Shown here: in pieces, positions 44,907 to 55,978 of the stretch | Numbering within the stretch: position 1 is the first letter of the stretch | How the letters are laid out: each line of letters starts with the position of its first letter | NCBI GenBank assembly: GCA_022393335.1 | Contig: JAJEKB010020939.1 | Coordinates: 363,600-427,599 of the forward strand | Source of the DNA: Macrotrachela quadricornifera | Taxonomy: Eukaryota > Rotifera > Eurotatoria > Philodinida > Philodinidae | Direction: 5' to 3' | DNA length: 64,000 nt | Program-made: the position numbers and the translations under genes | The notes under the pieces: model-generated | The model's input: the letters and a program-made list of their open reading frames with translations, nothing else | Databases searched by the model: none | What the model was told of the DNA's origin: nothing

Positions 44907-45329
44907 TACGAACGAATACAGTTAATCTTTCATGTATCAGTTTTTGCCGTCTTGATCATACTAATATTAAATGGAATCCAAAGAAAGAAAAACGTTTTAT
45001 ATTCGAAATATTCCAAGTAAACAAAACATAAAGGTAGATAGATCACATAACTGGTTTAGAGCTGTCGGAAGACTAAAAAAAAGTAGGTTTGAGCAACTAA
45101 TCTTAGCCTATTTGAACACTGACTTCAATTTATACAGTCTAAATCACAAATTGACTTCCATTCATCCACTAGACAATTAGAAACCAGCAAATGTCAGATG
45201 ACTTTAATTAATCTGAAATATCTTCAATAGTAATGAAAATTAGTTCGAAACGTTGTCTACATGCTTCATTCCTAGCCTTTTCTTTTAAACAGTGTGTCGT
45301 CCATCTTAATCCAGATTAATATCCATTCA

Positions 45330-45720
45330 AAGGAAAAGGTCTGTGAATATTTTTCGAATAATTTTTGATAGAACGAGATGGTAAACTGTAGTTCTTACCA
45401 TTGAAAAGAGTAGATGAAAATGCATCGAATCGTAATATAAGAAAAATCGACTAAGAATTTCGAGTAGAATACCTACGATTCTTGAATAACTAAACCTAAA
45501 AGTTTAAGCCTTATACACTTTCATCGATCTCCAATTATTAGTTCGCATGTACATCTGATTATTGACAATGCAGTTAAGCCATCTTATAGGCAAGGTTGAT
45601 TTTTAAAAATATCAATTTAGATCTTTGAAAAAATTAAACTAACTAATTCTTTAATATACGTCTTAGAATGTCTGCATCTCCTCTTTTTTCTAAATGGATA
45701 TTGATCTGAATATTTACAAT
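45330..45720. repeat. Diverged foldback-family copy
   Basis: 45350-45440 carries the arm sequence of the 5416-6329 element (AATAATTTTTGATAGAACGAGAT...ACCATTGAAAAGAGTAGATGAAAATGCATCG in discontinuous match); a weak inverted counterpart lies near 45665-45690. Confidence 0.45.
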
Positions 45721-45856
45721 CTACCTTCCTGTTAATTTACAAATTCGTAGTCATGCGCGGATCCCTTTTGGCACAAGGATTAGCTTTATCATGTTCCATA
45801 ATGACTCTCAATCGAAGTATTAGAACGTATATACATTTCAGTTTTCTTATAATAAG

Positions 45857-46631
45857 AGACAAGTAACGCTCGTCGCTTCGACTCGCTTGATCCTCGAATG
45901 TATGAACAAATATTTATATGTAATTATCGACCTAATTGAAACATTTGATGACAATACGGAGTCTTCCATAACTAATAATTACCTGAAAGTAAATTTGTAT
46001 ACCTTTACAATTAATTCGATTTTATCAACTATTTTTTTAAATCATAAGTGGATACACTGAGTTTTTATTTATATGAACAAACTTTAAAAGTGCTGTTTAA
46101 AGGTATCAAGTTTTACTGAAATACAAAAATTTAGCCGATTTTCTATTTCGAAAAAAACATTACACAACGCTTCTTTTTTCAATACTTCAGGTTATTTATT
46201 GATATGAATCTTTAAATTCCTTAATTTTGAACAGTCTTTTCATAGAATCTTATTTTAATGTGTATTCACAAAAATGATTTGAATGGTATCAAATCAAAAA
46301 ATTTAAGTGATTAACACAGACATCATCGATGCGTTTTTGTGAAAACAGAAAATCGGCTAAATTTTTGTATTTCAGTTAAAGATGATGCAGTTAACCAGTA
46401 CTTTTCAAGTTAGTTCATATAAATAGAAGCTCAGTGAATCTCCCTATCATTTAAAAAATATAGCTGATAAATTTAAATCAAATGTAAAGGTATACGAGTT
46501 TACTTTCAGGTTGTTAGCGATAGAACACTGTATTGTCATGAATTTTTTCATTTAGATTGATAATAGCGCATAAACACTTTGCTCATACAGTCAAGGATCA
46601 AGCGAGTCGAGCAACAAGCAGTACTTGTATG
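45857..46631. mobile_element. Palindromic element, about 775 bp
   Basis: Outer arms 45857-45980 and 46512-46631 are imperfect inverted copies (CGACTCGCTTGATCCT..GTATGA..CAA). Within them lies a second palindrome 45982-46510 with ends CCTGAAAGTAAAT and GTTTACTTTCAGG, whose interior resembles the mariner-type MITE at 32164-32743. Either one element or a MITE inserted at the centre of an older foldback. Confidence 0.65.
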
Positions 46632-46649
46632 TAAGAGTTTTTATCGATA

Positions 46650-48240
46650 TTCCCATCTTATCAGTTATTCGTAAATCTCAAAACAAAAAATCTTTACTTT
46701 TTTGTTAATTAAAGAAATAATTTTTGTTTTTATTATAATATTACACAAGTAAATATTTCTCTATATAATTGTCACCAAGTTTTACACCGTTGAGCAAATC
46801 AATGATTTGTTAGATCCATTGTGGAAGACACATTGACCGAATTTGCGCATCATAGAAATAAATCTAACTGATTCATTTATTAAACTAATTTTAGTCTTTT
46901 TGATCACTGGCAATGTTCAAAAAGAAAATTCAATATGTCTCTTTTTTTTCATATTAGTTCAATAAATAAAAGATGAACCATTATCAGTTGAATATCATCT
47001 TATTGATATTCAACAATATTTTATTGATTTATCTGAACCAGTGACAATCCATCTGATAGTAAGAATAATACTTAGGAAAAATGACAAGAAACAATTCTAA
47101 TTAGTTGTGATAAATATCAACAATGAATTATTCGATATCTATCTCAATCAAATCAATTTTATGTTTATATATCGGATGATGATTGTGGAAATATGTTTAA
47201 TAGTTTAAAAGAAATTATTCACATTGAATTACATATGAAAATATGAATTCAATTCTTATATTAGATGTTAAACAAAAAAAAACTATGGAATTAGTTGAAT
47301 CATCATTGATTAAAACTAAACTCATTGAATAAATTTGTTTATTTTTATTTAATAGAAAAAAAAAGTCCAAAGTTATTTTTTAGCTTTTCATTTCTGATAT
47401 TGTTCAAGTCAAAAAGAAGAATCAATTGAAATAAATATATTATTTATTCTTAATTCGAATTTATTTTCTTTAGATTATATTCCAACATATCCAATGAATT
47501 TTGATATTTCTCAATAATAAATCAAATATTAGTCAAAAATTTTTCTATTTTAGTTTCACCAATTTGGACAAAATATTCATTAATCCTTATTATTAATATA
47601 AATATTATATGATATTGATAAATATTCTAGTAAAACAAGAATTTTTCTTCTTTTTTTATTTCATCCACATCATCAATATAATATGTATATTAATAGAAAT
47701 AATGATGGAACATATTCACATTCTATTGTCTTTTCTCCATCATCATATTAGAAAAAAAAACAAACAGAAATACGTTTTTCTACAAGAAAAATTTGTTGTT
47801 GATAAAAGAGAAAGTGATTCAAATCTATCTTAACTTTTTTTCTTAATAGATTAGTTGGAAATGGAACAAACTGTTCGAGTAATCGAATTAAAAATTTATG
47901 TCATATTCATCTCATATATTTATCATTACAATAATTCTATCTCGTGTATATGAGTTATTAGTTTTACCATCAGTTGTAGACTGACGTCAGTCGCTGTTTT
48001 AATGTTTTTGCAAGACTGTAATATATAGATTACGTATGTTAGAAGATTTTAATAGACAATATGTCTCAATCTATTTAAGCTATACAATTAAAAGAGAGCA
48101 TCTGTCTATATCAGTTGAAATAATAATTGGTAATAAACTTTTTATATGATGAAATGATAAAACATTAACAATCGTACACAACAAAAAAAAAATAAAACAA
48201 TAACAATTTGTTGAAAATGATCATGTTCATTTTGTTTTGA
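46650..48240. other. Mostly unassigned, possible gene relic
   Basis: 46960-47340 has a codon-like texture on the plus strand ('EPLSVEYHLIDIQQYF' then other frames, several stops and frame changes), suggesting an old pseudogene of unknown family. 47600-48240 shows nothing identifiable. Confidence 0.3.
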
Positions 48241-48252
48241 CTTTTTTTTTGT

Positions 48253-49875
48253 TTATTCAACGATGTCACATTTGGTGATAATAATGTATGTCGTTGGATG
48301 ACCATCTTGTGCACCTAAATTTGAAATAAATAAAATAAATTTTCATAAGAATAATATTAATTAAATAATATACCATAACTAGTGGCGGCGCCAGACTACT
48401 AGCGCCCCTCTTGTTTTTGGAGAGGGGGCAGTGGAAGGTGGCGCCACCTATACACTCGCCAGATTTTCAAGGATGCATGAGACTATTAGAGTTCCTCACA
48501 TGTGGAAATAGAACACCTGCTTGTCTCTTGTTCTAGAGAGAGCAATAGACGGTACTGCTACCCTATTGGCACTGTGTATTATTCATAACATGATGTGCAT
48601 ATAGGTGGCGCCACCTTCCACTGCTCCCCCCCCCCAAAAAAAAAACAAGAGGGGCGCTAATAGTCTGGCGTCGCCACTAACCATAACTTGCAATTAAATT
48701 AACAATATCCATTCCTTCAGCTACTCGACCAAAAACAACCTATGAGAAGAGACAAAAAATAAACAATAAAAAAAAATCATTAATGAATTGAAATATAATA
48801 CATCATAATAATCACGTTCATGCATTGCAGCAGTAGTAATGTAAAATTGTGAAGAATTGGTATTTGGACCTTTATTAGCCATTGATAAAAGACCAGGTAT
48901 TGAATGTTTATGTAAAAAGCTTTCATCATTAAACATTTCACCATAAATACTAAATAAATAAAAAAAATAATTTATTTATAATAAATAATATAATTAATTT
49001 ACCTCCAACCACTTGTACCATCACTATTTAAATATTAAATATAAATAAATAAAATCATTTTATTTATCAAATACAATTTTATTCTTATCTTACCCGTTGA
49101 TAATATCATCACCTATTAAATGATTTAGTTAATGATATAATAGAAATGTAAATAAAAATCTTTACCTTGTATTAAAAATTGAGGAATTATACGATGAAAT
49201 CGACTTCCTTAATAACAAAAACCATTTTCACCTGTACATAACTTTCGAAAATTTGTTAAAAAAAAAAGAAAATTTTGAAATGAAACAAATTTTTTTTCTT
49301 TAATATACTTGATGTTGTTGGTGTAGCATCATAGAACAACTAATTAAAAAAACAATTTATTTTTTCAAAAAAAAATATTTGTCTTACTTCAAATTCAATA
49401 CGACCATCATGAATATTATCGATAGAAATATCGGAAAAACATTTTTGTCTTCATCTGATTGTCTTGAAGCTGCTACTGTAGTTGCTGCACCTACTACAAC
49501 TGGAATTGATCGATAACGTCTAGCATTTTTTATGCTAGTCTTTATTGTTGTATAAACATTTCCTTCATTTTTTAAATATCTAAAATAAAATCTTCAATAA
49601 AAATTTTTAAAAACGTTATTTATTTTCTTACCCTTTTTTTTATCAAAACATTCTTTAATTGAAAATTCAGATAGTGTTGTTTTATTATCACGAGTCTATA
49701 AAAACATTTTTTTAAATTGTTATAATAATGTTTACAATAAAAGTTACTTACATGTCGCACATGATATCGATCACTAAGAAAAGAATGTGTCGTTATAACG
49801 TAATCATCGATTGATTTGTATCTAATTTGTAAATCATCTTCATTTTTTGGATCATAGTTCAACAAATAATTATCC
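48253..49875 (-). pseudogene. Cyclophilin-type peptidyl-prolyl isomerase, decayed
   Basis: Minus strand, at least ten short exons. Pieces in order: DNYLLNYDPKNEDDL (49875-49752), TRDNKTTLSEF (49696-49632), YLKNEGNVYTT...DEDK then GRIEFE (about 49579-49388), FYDATPTTS (49339-49309), CTGENGFCY*GSRFHRIIPQF (about 49252-49167), [24 protein letters not shown]...[16 protein letters not shown] (48951-48802), [13 protein letters not shown] (48739-48680), AQDGHPTTYIIITKCDIVE-stop (48314-48253). The C-terminal half is a typical cyclophilin with the catalytic FHRIIP Arg. Lesions are a TAA at 49209-49211 in place of Lys, a frameshift in the T/A run at 49442-49446, no AG acceptor before the CTGENG exon, and no start, the 5' side being cut off by the mariner at 49898. 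The N-terminal family is not recognised. Confidence 0.8.
48380..48679. mobile_element. hAT-like MITE, 300 bp, exact 8-bp TSD
   Basis: TIRs TAGTGGCGGCGCCAGACTA and TAGTCTGGCGTCGCCACTA flanked by ACCATAAC on both sides (48372-48379, 48680-48687). Inner inverted block GGTGGCGCCACCT on both arms. On the minus strand the TSD (GTTATGGT) is the exon end plus splice donor of the cyclophilin-like gene. Confidence 0.9.
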
Positions 49876-49897
49876 TAAAAAAGAAATATAATCATAC

Positions 49898-51208
49898 TTA
49901 GGTATAACCAAAAGTTCTGGCAACGCTATTGGCAATTTTATAAGCCAATTAATATCGAAGAGTGTTGTGCATGGATAAATAGTGGAATGTCTTATCTATA
50001 GTAATATATATAGTAAATCTCTTTTGGACTTAGTTATACTATTGTTTTAAGATGAACTTTAATTGGTACTGAAAAAAAATTTTCAAAAATGGATAATGAA
50101 AATGTTCGATTCTATATTAAAATTCGAACTATTTTGGGAATTAACGCAAAGGCAGTTCACGAAGAATTTACAACAGCATTAGGACATGATGCTCCATCAT
50201 ATCGAACAGTTGCCAGGTGGGAAAAGTGTTTTCGTGAAGGAAGAGAAGACCTCAATGATGATCCTCGATCTGGTCGTCCGGTTTCCGAGATGACAGATGA
50301 AAATATTGAACTGGTACGACAAGTTATCGACAACGATCCACATTCAACTTATGATGAAATTATAGTTGAGACATCTCTCTCTTATGGTACAATAGAACGA
50401 ATTATCCACGACCATCTCAAGTTGAAAAAATTAACATCCCGTTGGGTACCTCCTGAACTCAATGATGAACAAAAGCAAGAACGACTTAAGATTGGTCGTG
50501 AAAATTTGGCAAAATTCCATGATGGTTCCTGGCGATTGTGTAATATTATAACAGGTGATGAGACATGGATTTACTGGAGACGGATTCATCACAAGGCAAC
50601 AAACGCAAGTTGGGTTAGGGAAGGTGAATCACCAACGACTGTCGTTCGTCGAAGCAGATTCGAACCCAAAACTTTATTTTCCATATTCTTTAAATCAAAT
50701 GGCCCTGTTCTTGTACATGCCGTTGATGAAGGTGAGACAGTAGATCACGATTATTATATTGAAAATTGCCTCAAGCCTGTTGTCAAGGAAATATGGAAAC
50801 AAAGGAAGTCAGCAGGTACAAAAGGTATAAAATTGCTTCACGACAATGCTCGACCCCATATTCATTCTGATGTTATTAATTATTTAACAGAAGAAGGTAT
50901 TAATATAATGTCACATCCACCATATTCACCTGACCTTGCTCCACGTGATTATTTGTTAAATGATTACATCAAGCGTAAATTAAATGATCAATCAAATGAA
51001 AAATCATTAGCACGTGCGGTATCCAAGGTGATGAAAAATATTCCAGAAAAAGAACATAAAAAAAACTTTTGACAAACTATTAGAAAGGATGGAACTTTGT
51101 ATAAATAATCATGGTGACTATTTTGAATATTTAATAAAATAAAATTGAAACTCTCTCTTTGTCTTCATGTTTTCTTTTAAAAGTGCACAGACTTTTGATC
51201 AGACCTAA
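49898..51208 (+). mobile_element. mariner element, 1311 bp
   Basis: TIRs TTAGGTATAACCAAAAGT (49898) and ACTTTTGATCAGACCTAA (51208) imperfectly match and enclose one transposase gene. Length and ends are typical of full mariner elements. It sits at the 5' side of the decayed cyclophilin gene. Confidence 0.85.
50089..51072 (+). CDS. mariner transposase, C-terminally frameshifted
   Basis: 327 aa. N-terminal paired-like HTH DNA-binding half (to about residue 110), linker WVPPEL (about 121), and a DDE catalytic domain with D in ITGDETWIY (about 156), D in LLHDNARPH (about 252) and D in YSPDLAPRDY (about 287), spaced DD34D as in mariner. The frame ends at TGA 51070-51072 just after an A8 run (51058-51065). 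In the alternative frame it continues for about 23 codons with the typical mariner tail (LLERMELCINNHGDYF) to TAA 51140-51142. A single-base indel in the A run thus removes the last ~24 residues; the catalytic triad is intact. Confidence 0.9.
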   Translation: MDNENVRFYIKIRTILGINAKAVHEEFTTALGHDAPSYRTVARWEKCFREGREDLNDDPRSGRPVSEMTDENIELVRQVIDNDPHSTYDEIIVETSLSYGTIERIIHDHLKLKKLTSRWVPPELNDEQKQERLKIGRENLAKFHDGSWRLCNIITGDETWIYWRRIHHKATNASWVREGESPTTVVRRSRFEPKTLFSIFFKSNGPVLVHAVDEGETVDHDYYIENCLKPVVKEIWKQRKSAGTKGIKLLHDNARPHIHSDVINYLTEEGINIMSHPPYSPDLAPRDYLLNDYIKRKLNDQSNEKSLARAVSKVMKNIPEKEHKKNF

Positions 51209-52203
51209 ATATTTATGAAGATTTATTGCTTTATAGGTTATAAAATAATTTATTTAAAAATGAAAAGATTAAGTCTATCTAAAATATGTATTGTTATTAT
51301 ATAAATAATCTTGATATAAAATAAATATGTGAAAAATGAAATTTACATCTTTAAATTTAAGTTTGAACGGTATATTTTTCTTTCTAAAAATTGATTTCAG
51401 TTTGAAATAAAAAGTCAAAATTTCAATTGAGATTGCTTATAAATTTTAGACCAAATCAAATTAATTTCTTCTATATCTTAGTTTTTAAATTAATAATTTA
51501 TTATTAATTTGAAAGCATGTCGCGTTTGATAATGTAAAAATAATATTTCATTCATGTGTCTGTTAATTCTTGCCGTACAGTTCTTTTGATTAGTAGTTTT
51601 TTCTAAACTATTTTATTTGTTTTTTACAAAAAGGTACTAATGTTAGAATCACAAAGTAGTTCATATACTCCTTGTCATCTATAGAATTTCTGTCAGAAGT
51701 TATACAATAAGAGCAACTGTTGAAAGCTAAAAATGTCTCGTAACTATATCAATAATACTCATAAGATACAAATAATATTTTTTGTGGCTTGTAAAGAATA
51801 AAATTCCTTAAAGATAAAATCTAATAAATTCTTAATCTTTCTTTGTAACTATAACTAATTTAAACACAAGGCTTAAGTTATCATAAAAGTGCGATAAAAA
51901 TGTCTCTTTATAACAGAGTGCTCTACAATTTGTTTTTTCATCACTTTCTCTTCATTATTTCGTCTTATCATTTTTCTTTTCGAGTGCCTGTCACAGAAAA
52001 AAAACAACATGACTGTCGTTACCTTTTTCGTTCTTCCTTGAATTCATCGTATCAAAGGTCATACGATATGCAAAATAATAGGTTTGTAATGATGATCATA
52101 TATAGAATTAAATACTATATAATAAAGCACAACTGACATAAAAATATGTCTTCTAATTATTATTAGAGTTTCATTTTAGAATTCGTAATATTGGAGATAT
52201 TCG
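51209..52203. other. AT-rich intergenic DNA
   Basis: No gene supported. The 78-codon ORF at 51900-52136 lacks any domain. Confidence 0.5.
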
Positions 52204-53674
52204 ATGTCATCACAAATCGATATATTACGTACACCAGATTCTGCATTTGCCAATCTATTAGATTATTCCTTTGAACCAAATTATATTGAATTATCAAATC
52301 CCGGTGATATTGGTAATGGTGAAAAAAAATTACGTTTACATTATATAGATGAAGGTAATAAAAATAGTAAAGAAACAATTTTATTATTACACGGTGAACC
52401 AAGTTGGAGTTATTTATATCGTCATTTTATACCACCATTAAAACAATATCGTGTTATTGCTGCTGATTTAATTGGATTTGGGAAATCAGATAAACCAGCG
52501 AATAAAACTGATTATACATATCAAAGACATGTTAATTGGATAAGAGAATTTATTGAATGTTTAAATTTAAATAATATTACATTATTTTCTCAGGTAAACA
52601 CGAATTAATAGTGGAAAAGATGAATAAATTTTTAAAGAATTTATGATTTTTGTGCATTGAGATTTCTAATGAGTTTAAATAGATGCTTTTGAATTCTATA
52701 TTAGCTTAAAATTTTAGAAATATCTACTAACCACGAATGTCTTATTGTAAAGAATAACTCTTCAATTACAAAAATGACAATATAGATTTTTGAAAACTTG
52801 TACTTTCTCGAATTGTACAAAAGTCCTACTCTGTATGCTATCGTTAAATGTGTAGATCCTTATTTTGTGGGATCCTTTCTGCATAGCTTATCTCCAACCT
52901 ATGCAAATATCGATCTAATCCACTGATGTATTCAAGCATTAAATTTTATCAGATCTAATAGAATCCAATTCGAATCGATATCGAATCTGTTCGCCCAAGA
53001 AGAGTTTATCATCAGTTAAAAAACAGTCTGTATAGGCATTAAGCTAAGATATCCAATAGGTTTATAGAATTAAAAATTGTTCGATCACTAAATATTTTCT
53101 TTTTGTGATATAGGATTGGGGTAGTTTAATTGGTTTACAATTAGTTGGTACAAATGGAGTAGGTGATCGTTTTGCACGAGTTATCGTTGGTAATGGTGGA
53201 TTACCTACAGGTGATACAAAAATTTCCGATGCTTTCATTCAATGGCAAAAATTTGCATCAGAACAAACGAAAATGGATGTTGGTTCAATAATAAAACGTG
53301 GAGTTAAAAGAGAAATGAAATTAGAAGAAACTGCCGCATATAATGCACCATTTCCAGATGAGAAATATCAAGCTGGTGCTTTAGTATTTCCTCAATTGGT
53401 ACCAACAACACCTGATAATCCTGCATCACAACATAATCGTGATGCATGGAATAATTTGGTGATATTCGATAGACCATTTTTAACTTTATTCTCTGATTCT
53501 GATCCAATAACAGCTGGTGTCGAAAAAATATTACAAATGATGATACCAGGTGCTACGAATCAAGCACATGCTATAATCACTCAAGCTGGTCATTTTTTAC
53601 AAGAAGATAAACCACATGAAATTGTTGAACATATTATTAAATTTATTGAAGCTAATCCATTGCCAACTGAATGA
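52204..53674 (+). CDS. Haloalkane dehalogenase-like alpha/beta hydrolase, two exons
   Basis: Exons 52204-52593 and 53114-53674 (520-bp GT-AG intron, phase 0) encode 316 aa. Oxyanion/halide loop HGEPSWSYLYR (about residue 61), nucleophile motif Q-DWGS at the start of exon 2 (Asp 131, Trp 132), catalytic His in QAGHFLQED (about 296). HGEP plus DW is the pattern of DhlA-type (subfamily I) bacterial haloalkane dehalogenases, which hydrolyse the carbon-halogen bond via an aspartyl ester. No signal peptide, so cytosolic. The family is essentially bacterial; a eukaryotic intron placed directly before the catalytic Asp argues for horizontal transfer followed by intron gain. The actual substrate is unknown, and related epoxide hydrolase activity cannot be excluded. 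Confidence 0.88.
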
Positions 53675-54841
53675 TCACAGTTAGAACGAATATTTAACTA
53701 AATTAGCTTTTTAATTTTTTCTTTTGAAATAAATCATCTTTTTTTTTTATTTTTTAAACTTTTTTATGCTATAATAAGAATCTTTTATCAAAATTTTTAT
53801 CATGATTCATAAAAACTGTCGATTCTAATTTGCTGAAAAATAATTCTGAATCAATAACTGCTAGGTTTCTTAGTAAACTTTTTTCTTTTATTTTCATATT
53901 TTAATGAACAACTCTGAAATGGTTAATAATATAAAGTATCCTTAATTATCGTTCTTCTTTTTTTACATATCACTTAAACGAAAAAATTTCTTCATTTATA
54001 CAATTCTCTCATTGTAATCAAAGTCTCTTAACAAATTGGAAAAAAGCATGTTTTCCCGGATGATTGATAAAAAAGATTTTTATACATTTAGACCCTTTTA
54101 CAATTATTTCTCTCATAGTTCTTCGTATTGCTGTTTTTCTCATTTTATGAAAAAAACTTAAAATAATTCGAATAACCCTCAAATATCAATTAAGAACTGC
54201 ACGATCAGAAGGTCCTCTATGATTGCACTAAACAGGCATGACTGTTCTTATGCGTTAAATCAATTTTCCAGTCATAAAGAATTATAGTGCGAAATTGTTC
54301 ACATGAGAGTTGAAAATTTATATCAACAATAATGTGCGGGTTATCCGAAAAAAATATAACGATGGGCAAAAAATAAAAGTCTGAAATTTTGTACGTAATC
54401 CTAAATATGTTTAGTCACTGTAATAGAATAGATGTCCTCAAATTACGACTTCTAGAAGAATCGTATGAAAAAACTTTTGAAGTACCTCATGTAAATTGAC
54501 TGTCTAAATATTACACAAAAAAAATATTGAATAGTTCAACCAATCAACAATCCAACAACTTTTAGAAGTTACCCAATTTAATAATTTTTTTGAGTAATGA
54601 ATATTCTTTTAAATTTTATCCTCCTCGTTAATAATCTTTTTTCACTCGTAATGAACCAATGCTACGAACTCTAAACCATAATGAATATAATGTTTTTCTT
54701 GTGTTAATGGACAATGCACGTTATTTTCCTTTTCTTTATGAATGAAAAACTATTAATCTGTAATTTTTTTTTACAAAAAAATATGTTAAAATATTGTCAT
54801 AGTTCTCAATTCATCCAGTTTCAATTCGTTGTCTTCTTTGA
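53675..54841. other. Intergenic DNA between two hydrolase genes
   Basis: Convergent 3' flanks. The 119-codon plus ORF at 54714-55073 is a shadow of the minus-strand hydrolase. AATAAA at 53729-53734 could be the dehalogenase poly(A) signal. Confidence 0.5.
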
Positions 54842-55978
54842 TCAAACTCCATCCAGGAATTTCAGTATTATCTTAACCAGTTTTTCTGGTTGTTCTTCAG
54901 CTACCCAGTGCCCTGCATCATCAATCAATTCTAATCCTCTCCAATCTTCGAAAATATCTTTTGCACCTATTTTCTTCATGAAACCAGGTTCTAACTCCAT
55001 ACCCCAATCATTTGCTCCACAAATAAATGTAGAAGGACATTTAATTTTCATTCCACTGAACACTTTTAGTTGATTTTGATCATATTCACTCGTTATACAC
55101 TTATAGTGTTGAAGGCCACCTATAAACGAACTACGCTGATATTCATCAGTGTATATTTGTATTTCATCTTCAGTTAACCATGACGATACTTCTTGTTTAA
55201 GCACAGCAGTATCAGGCACATTGGAAAAAACTGTCTGTGGCATTGTTTTGTCGAGTTGCATGACATAGTATTCTGGCAGTTTACACAATTCATCGGCTGT
55301 CCATTCTTTCAATTCAAAAATATTTTTGTTCTCTGAGTGCTGAGCTGATTTAAAATAAAAATATCCACGAAAGAATTCTTTTAAACCCTGTTCAGCATTG
55401 ATCATATCAGAATCAGCCTCTTTCACAGATGAAAAGTACCATCGATAATGTTTTCTTCCTAACTGTCTGAGTGCGTCAATAACTGGTGTTCTCGACGGAG
55501 TGTCTATTGGCGGCGGTCCAAAGTATGGTGCTGACATCATGACTACAGACTCAAAGATATCTGGTCTCAATAATGCTAAAGTTGCTGCAACAGGTAAACC
55601 GAGATCGCGTCCTATGACCGATTTTACTTTAGTCTTGCTCAGTCTATAGAGAAGTGTGATGATGTCCTGACACGAATTCAACATACTGAATCGTGTAAAA
55701 TCATCGTCATTATTATTGTCACTGCTGGTAGTACGTCCGTATCCTCGTTGATCAGGTGCTATAACATGGTAACCTTGTTTAGCGAGAGGTACCATTACTT
55801 TTCGCCACGAGTAAGCTAACTCTGGGAAACCATGTAAAAGGAGAAGTAGAGGACGATCATCATCATTACCAGCTTCGAGAATATGCATACGTAAACCATT
55901 GACATTATCAATGTAACGGGATTTGACACCAACAGGCAATGCTGTAGAATCCAGAGGTGGAAGAGTAGACATTTTCAA
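54842..55978 (-). CDS. Epoxide hydrolase-like alpha/beta hydrolase, intronless
   Basis: 378 aa, ATG 55978 (a second ATG two codons later is possible). HGFPE oxyanion motif (about residue 50), DQRGYGRT (about 76), nucleophile in VIGRDLGLPVA (Asp about 124), catalytic His in DAGHWVAEEQPE (about 357), and a cap domain between with RWYFSS (about 180). These are epoxide-hydrolase-type features; the usual GHDWG elbow is GRDLG here, replacing the His and Trp neighbours of the nucleophile, so activity or substrate may differ. No signal peptide. It faces the dehalogenase gene tail to tail; both belong to the same fold superfamily but are not recent duplicates of each other. Confidence 0.82.
   Translation of the reverse strand: MKMSTLPPLDSTALPVGVKSRYIDNVNGLRMHILEAGNDDDRPLLLLLHGFPELAYSWRKVMVPLAKQGYHVIAPDQRGYGRTTSSDNNNDDDFTRFSMLNSCQDIITLLYRLSKTKVKSVIGRDLGLPVAATLALLRPDIFESVVMMSAPYFGPPPIDTPSRTPVIDALRQLGRKHYRWYFSSVKEADSDMINAEQGLKEFFRGYFYFKSAQHSENKNIFELKEWTADELCKLPEYYVMQLDKTMPQTVFSNVPDTAVLKQEVSSWLTEDEIQIYTDEYQRSSFIGGLQHYKCITSEYDQNQLKVFSGMKIKCPSTFICGANDWGMELEPGFMKKIGAKDIFEDWRGLELIDDAGHWVAEEQPEKLVKIILKFLDGV

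Noticed and set aside
44971..45180. 69-codon ORF
   Set aside because: Too short, no domain, between two repeat elements.
54714..55073. 119-codon plus ORF
   Set aside because: Antisense to the epoxide hydrolase-like gene.
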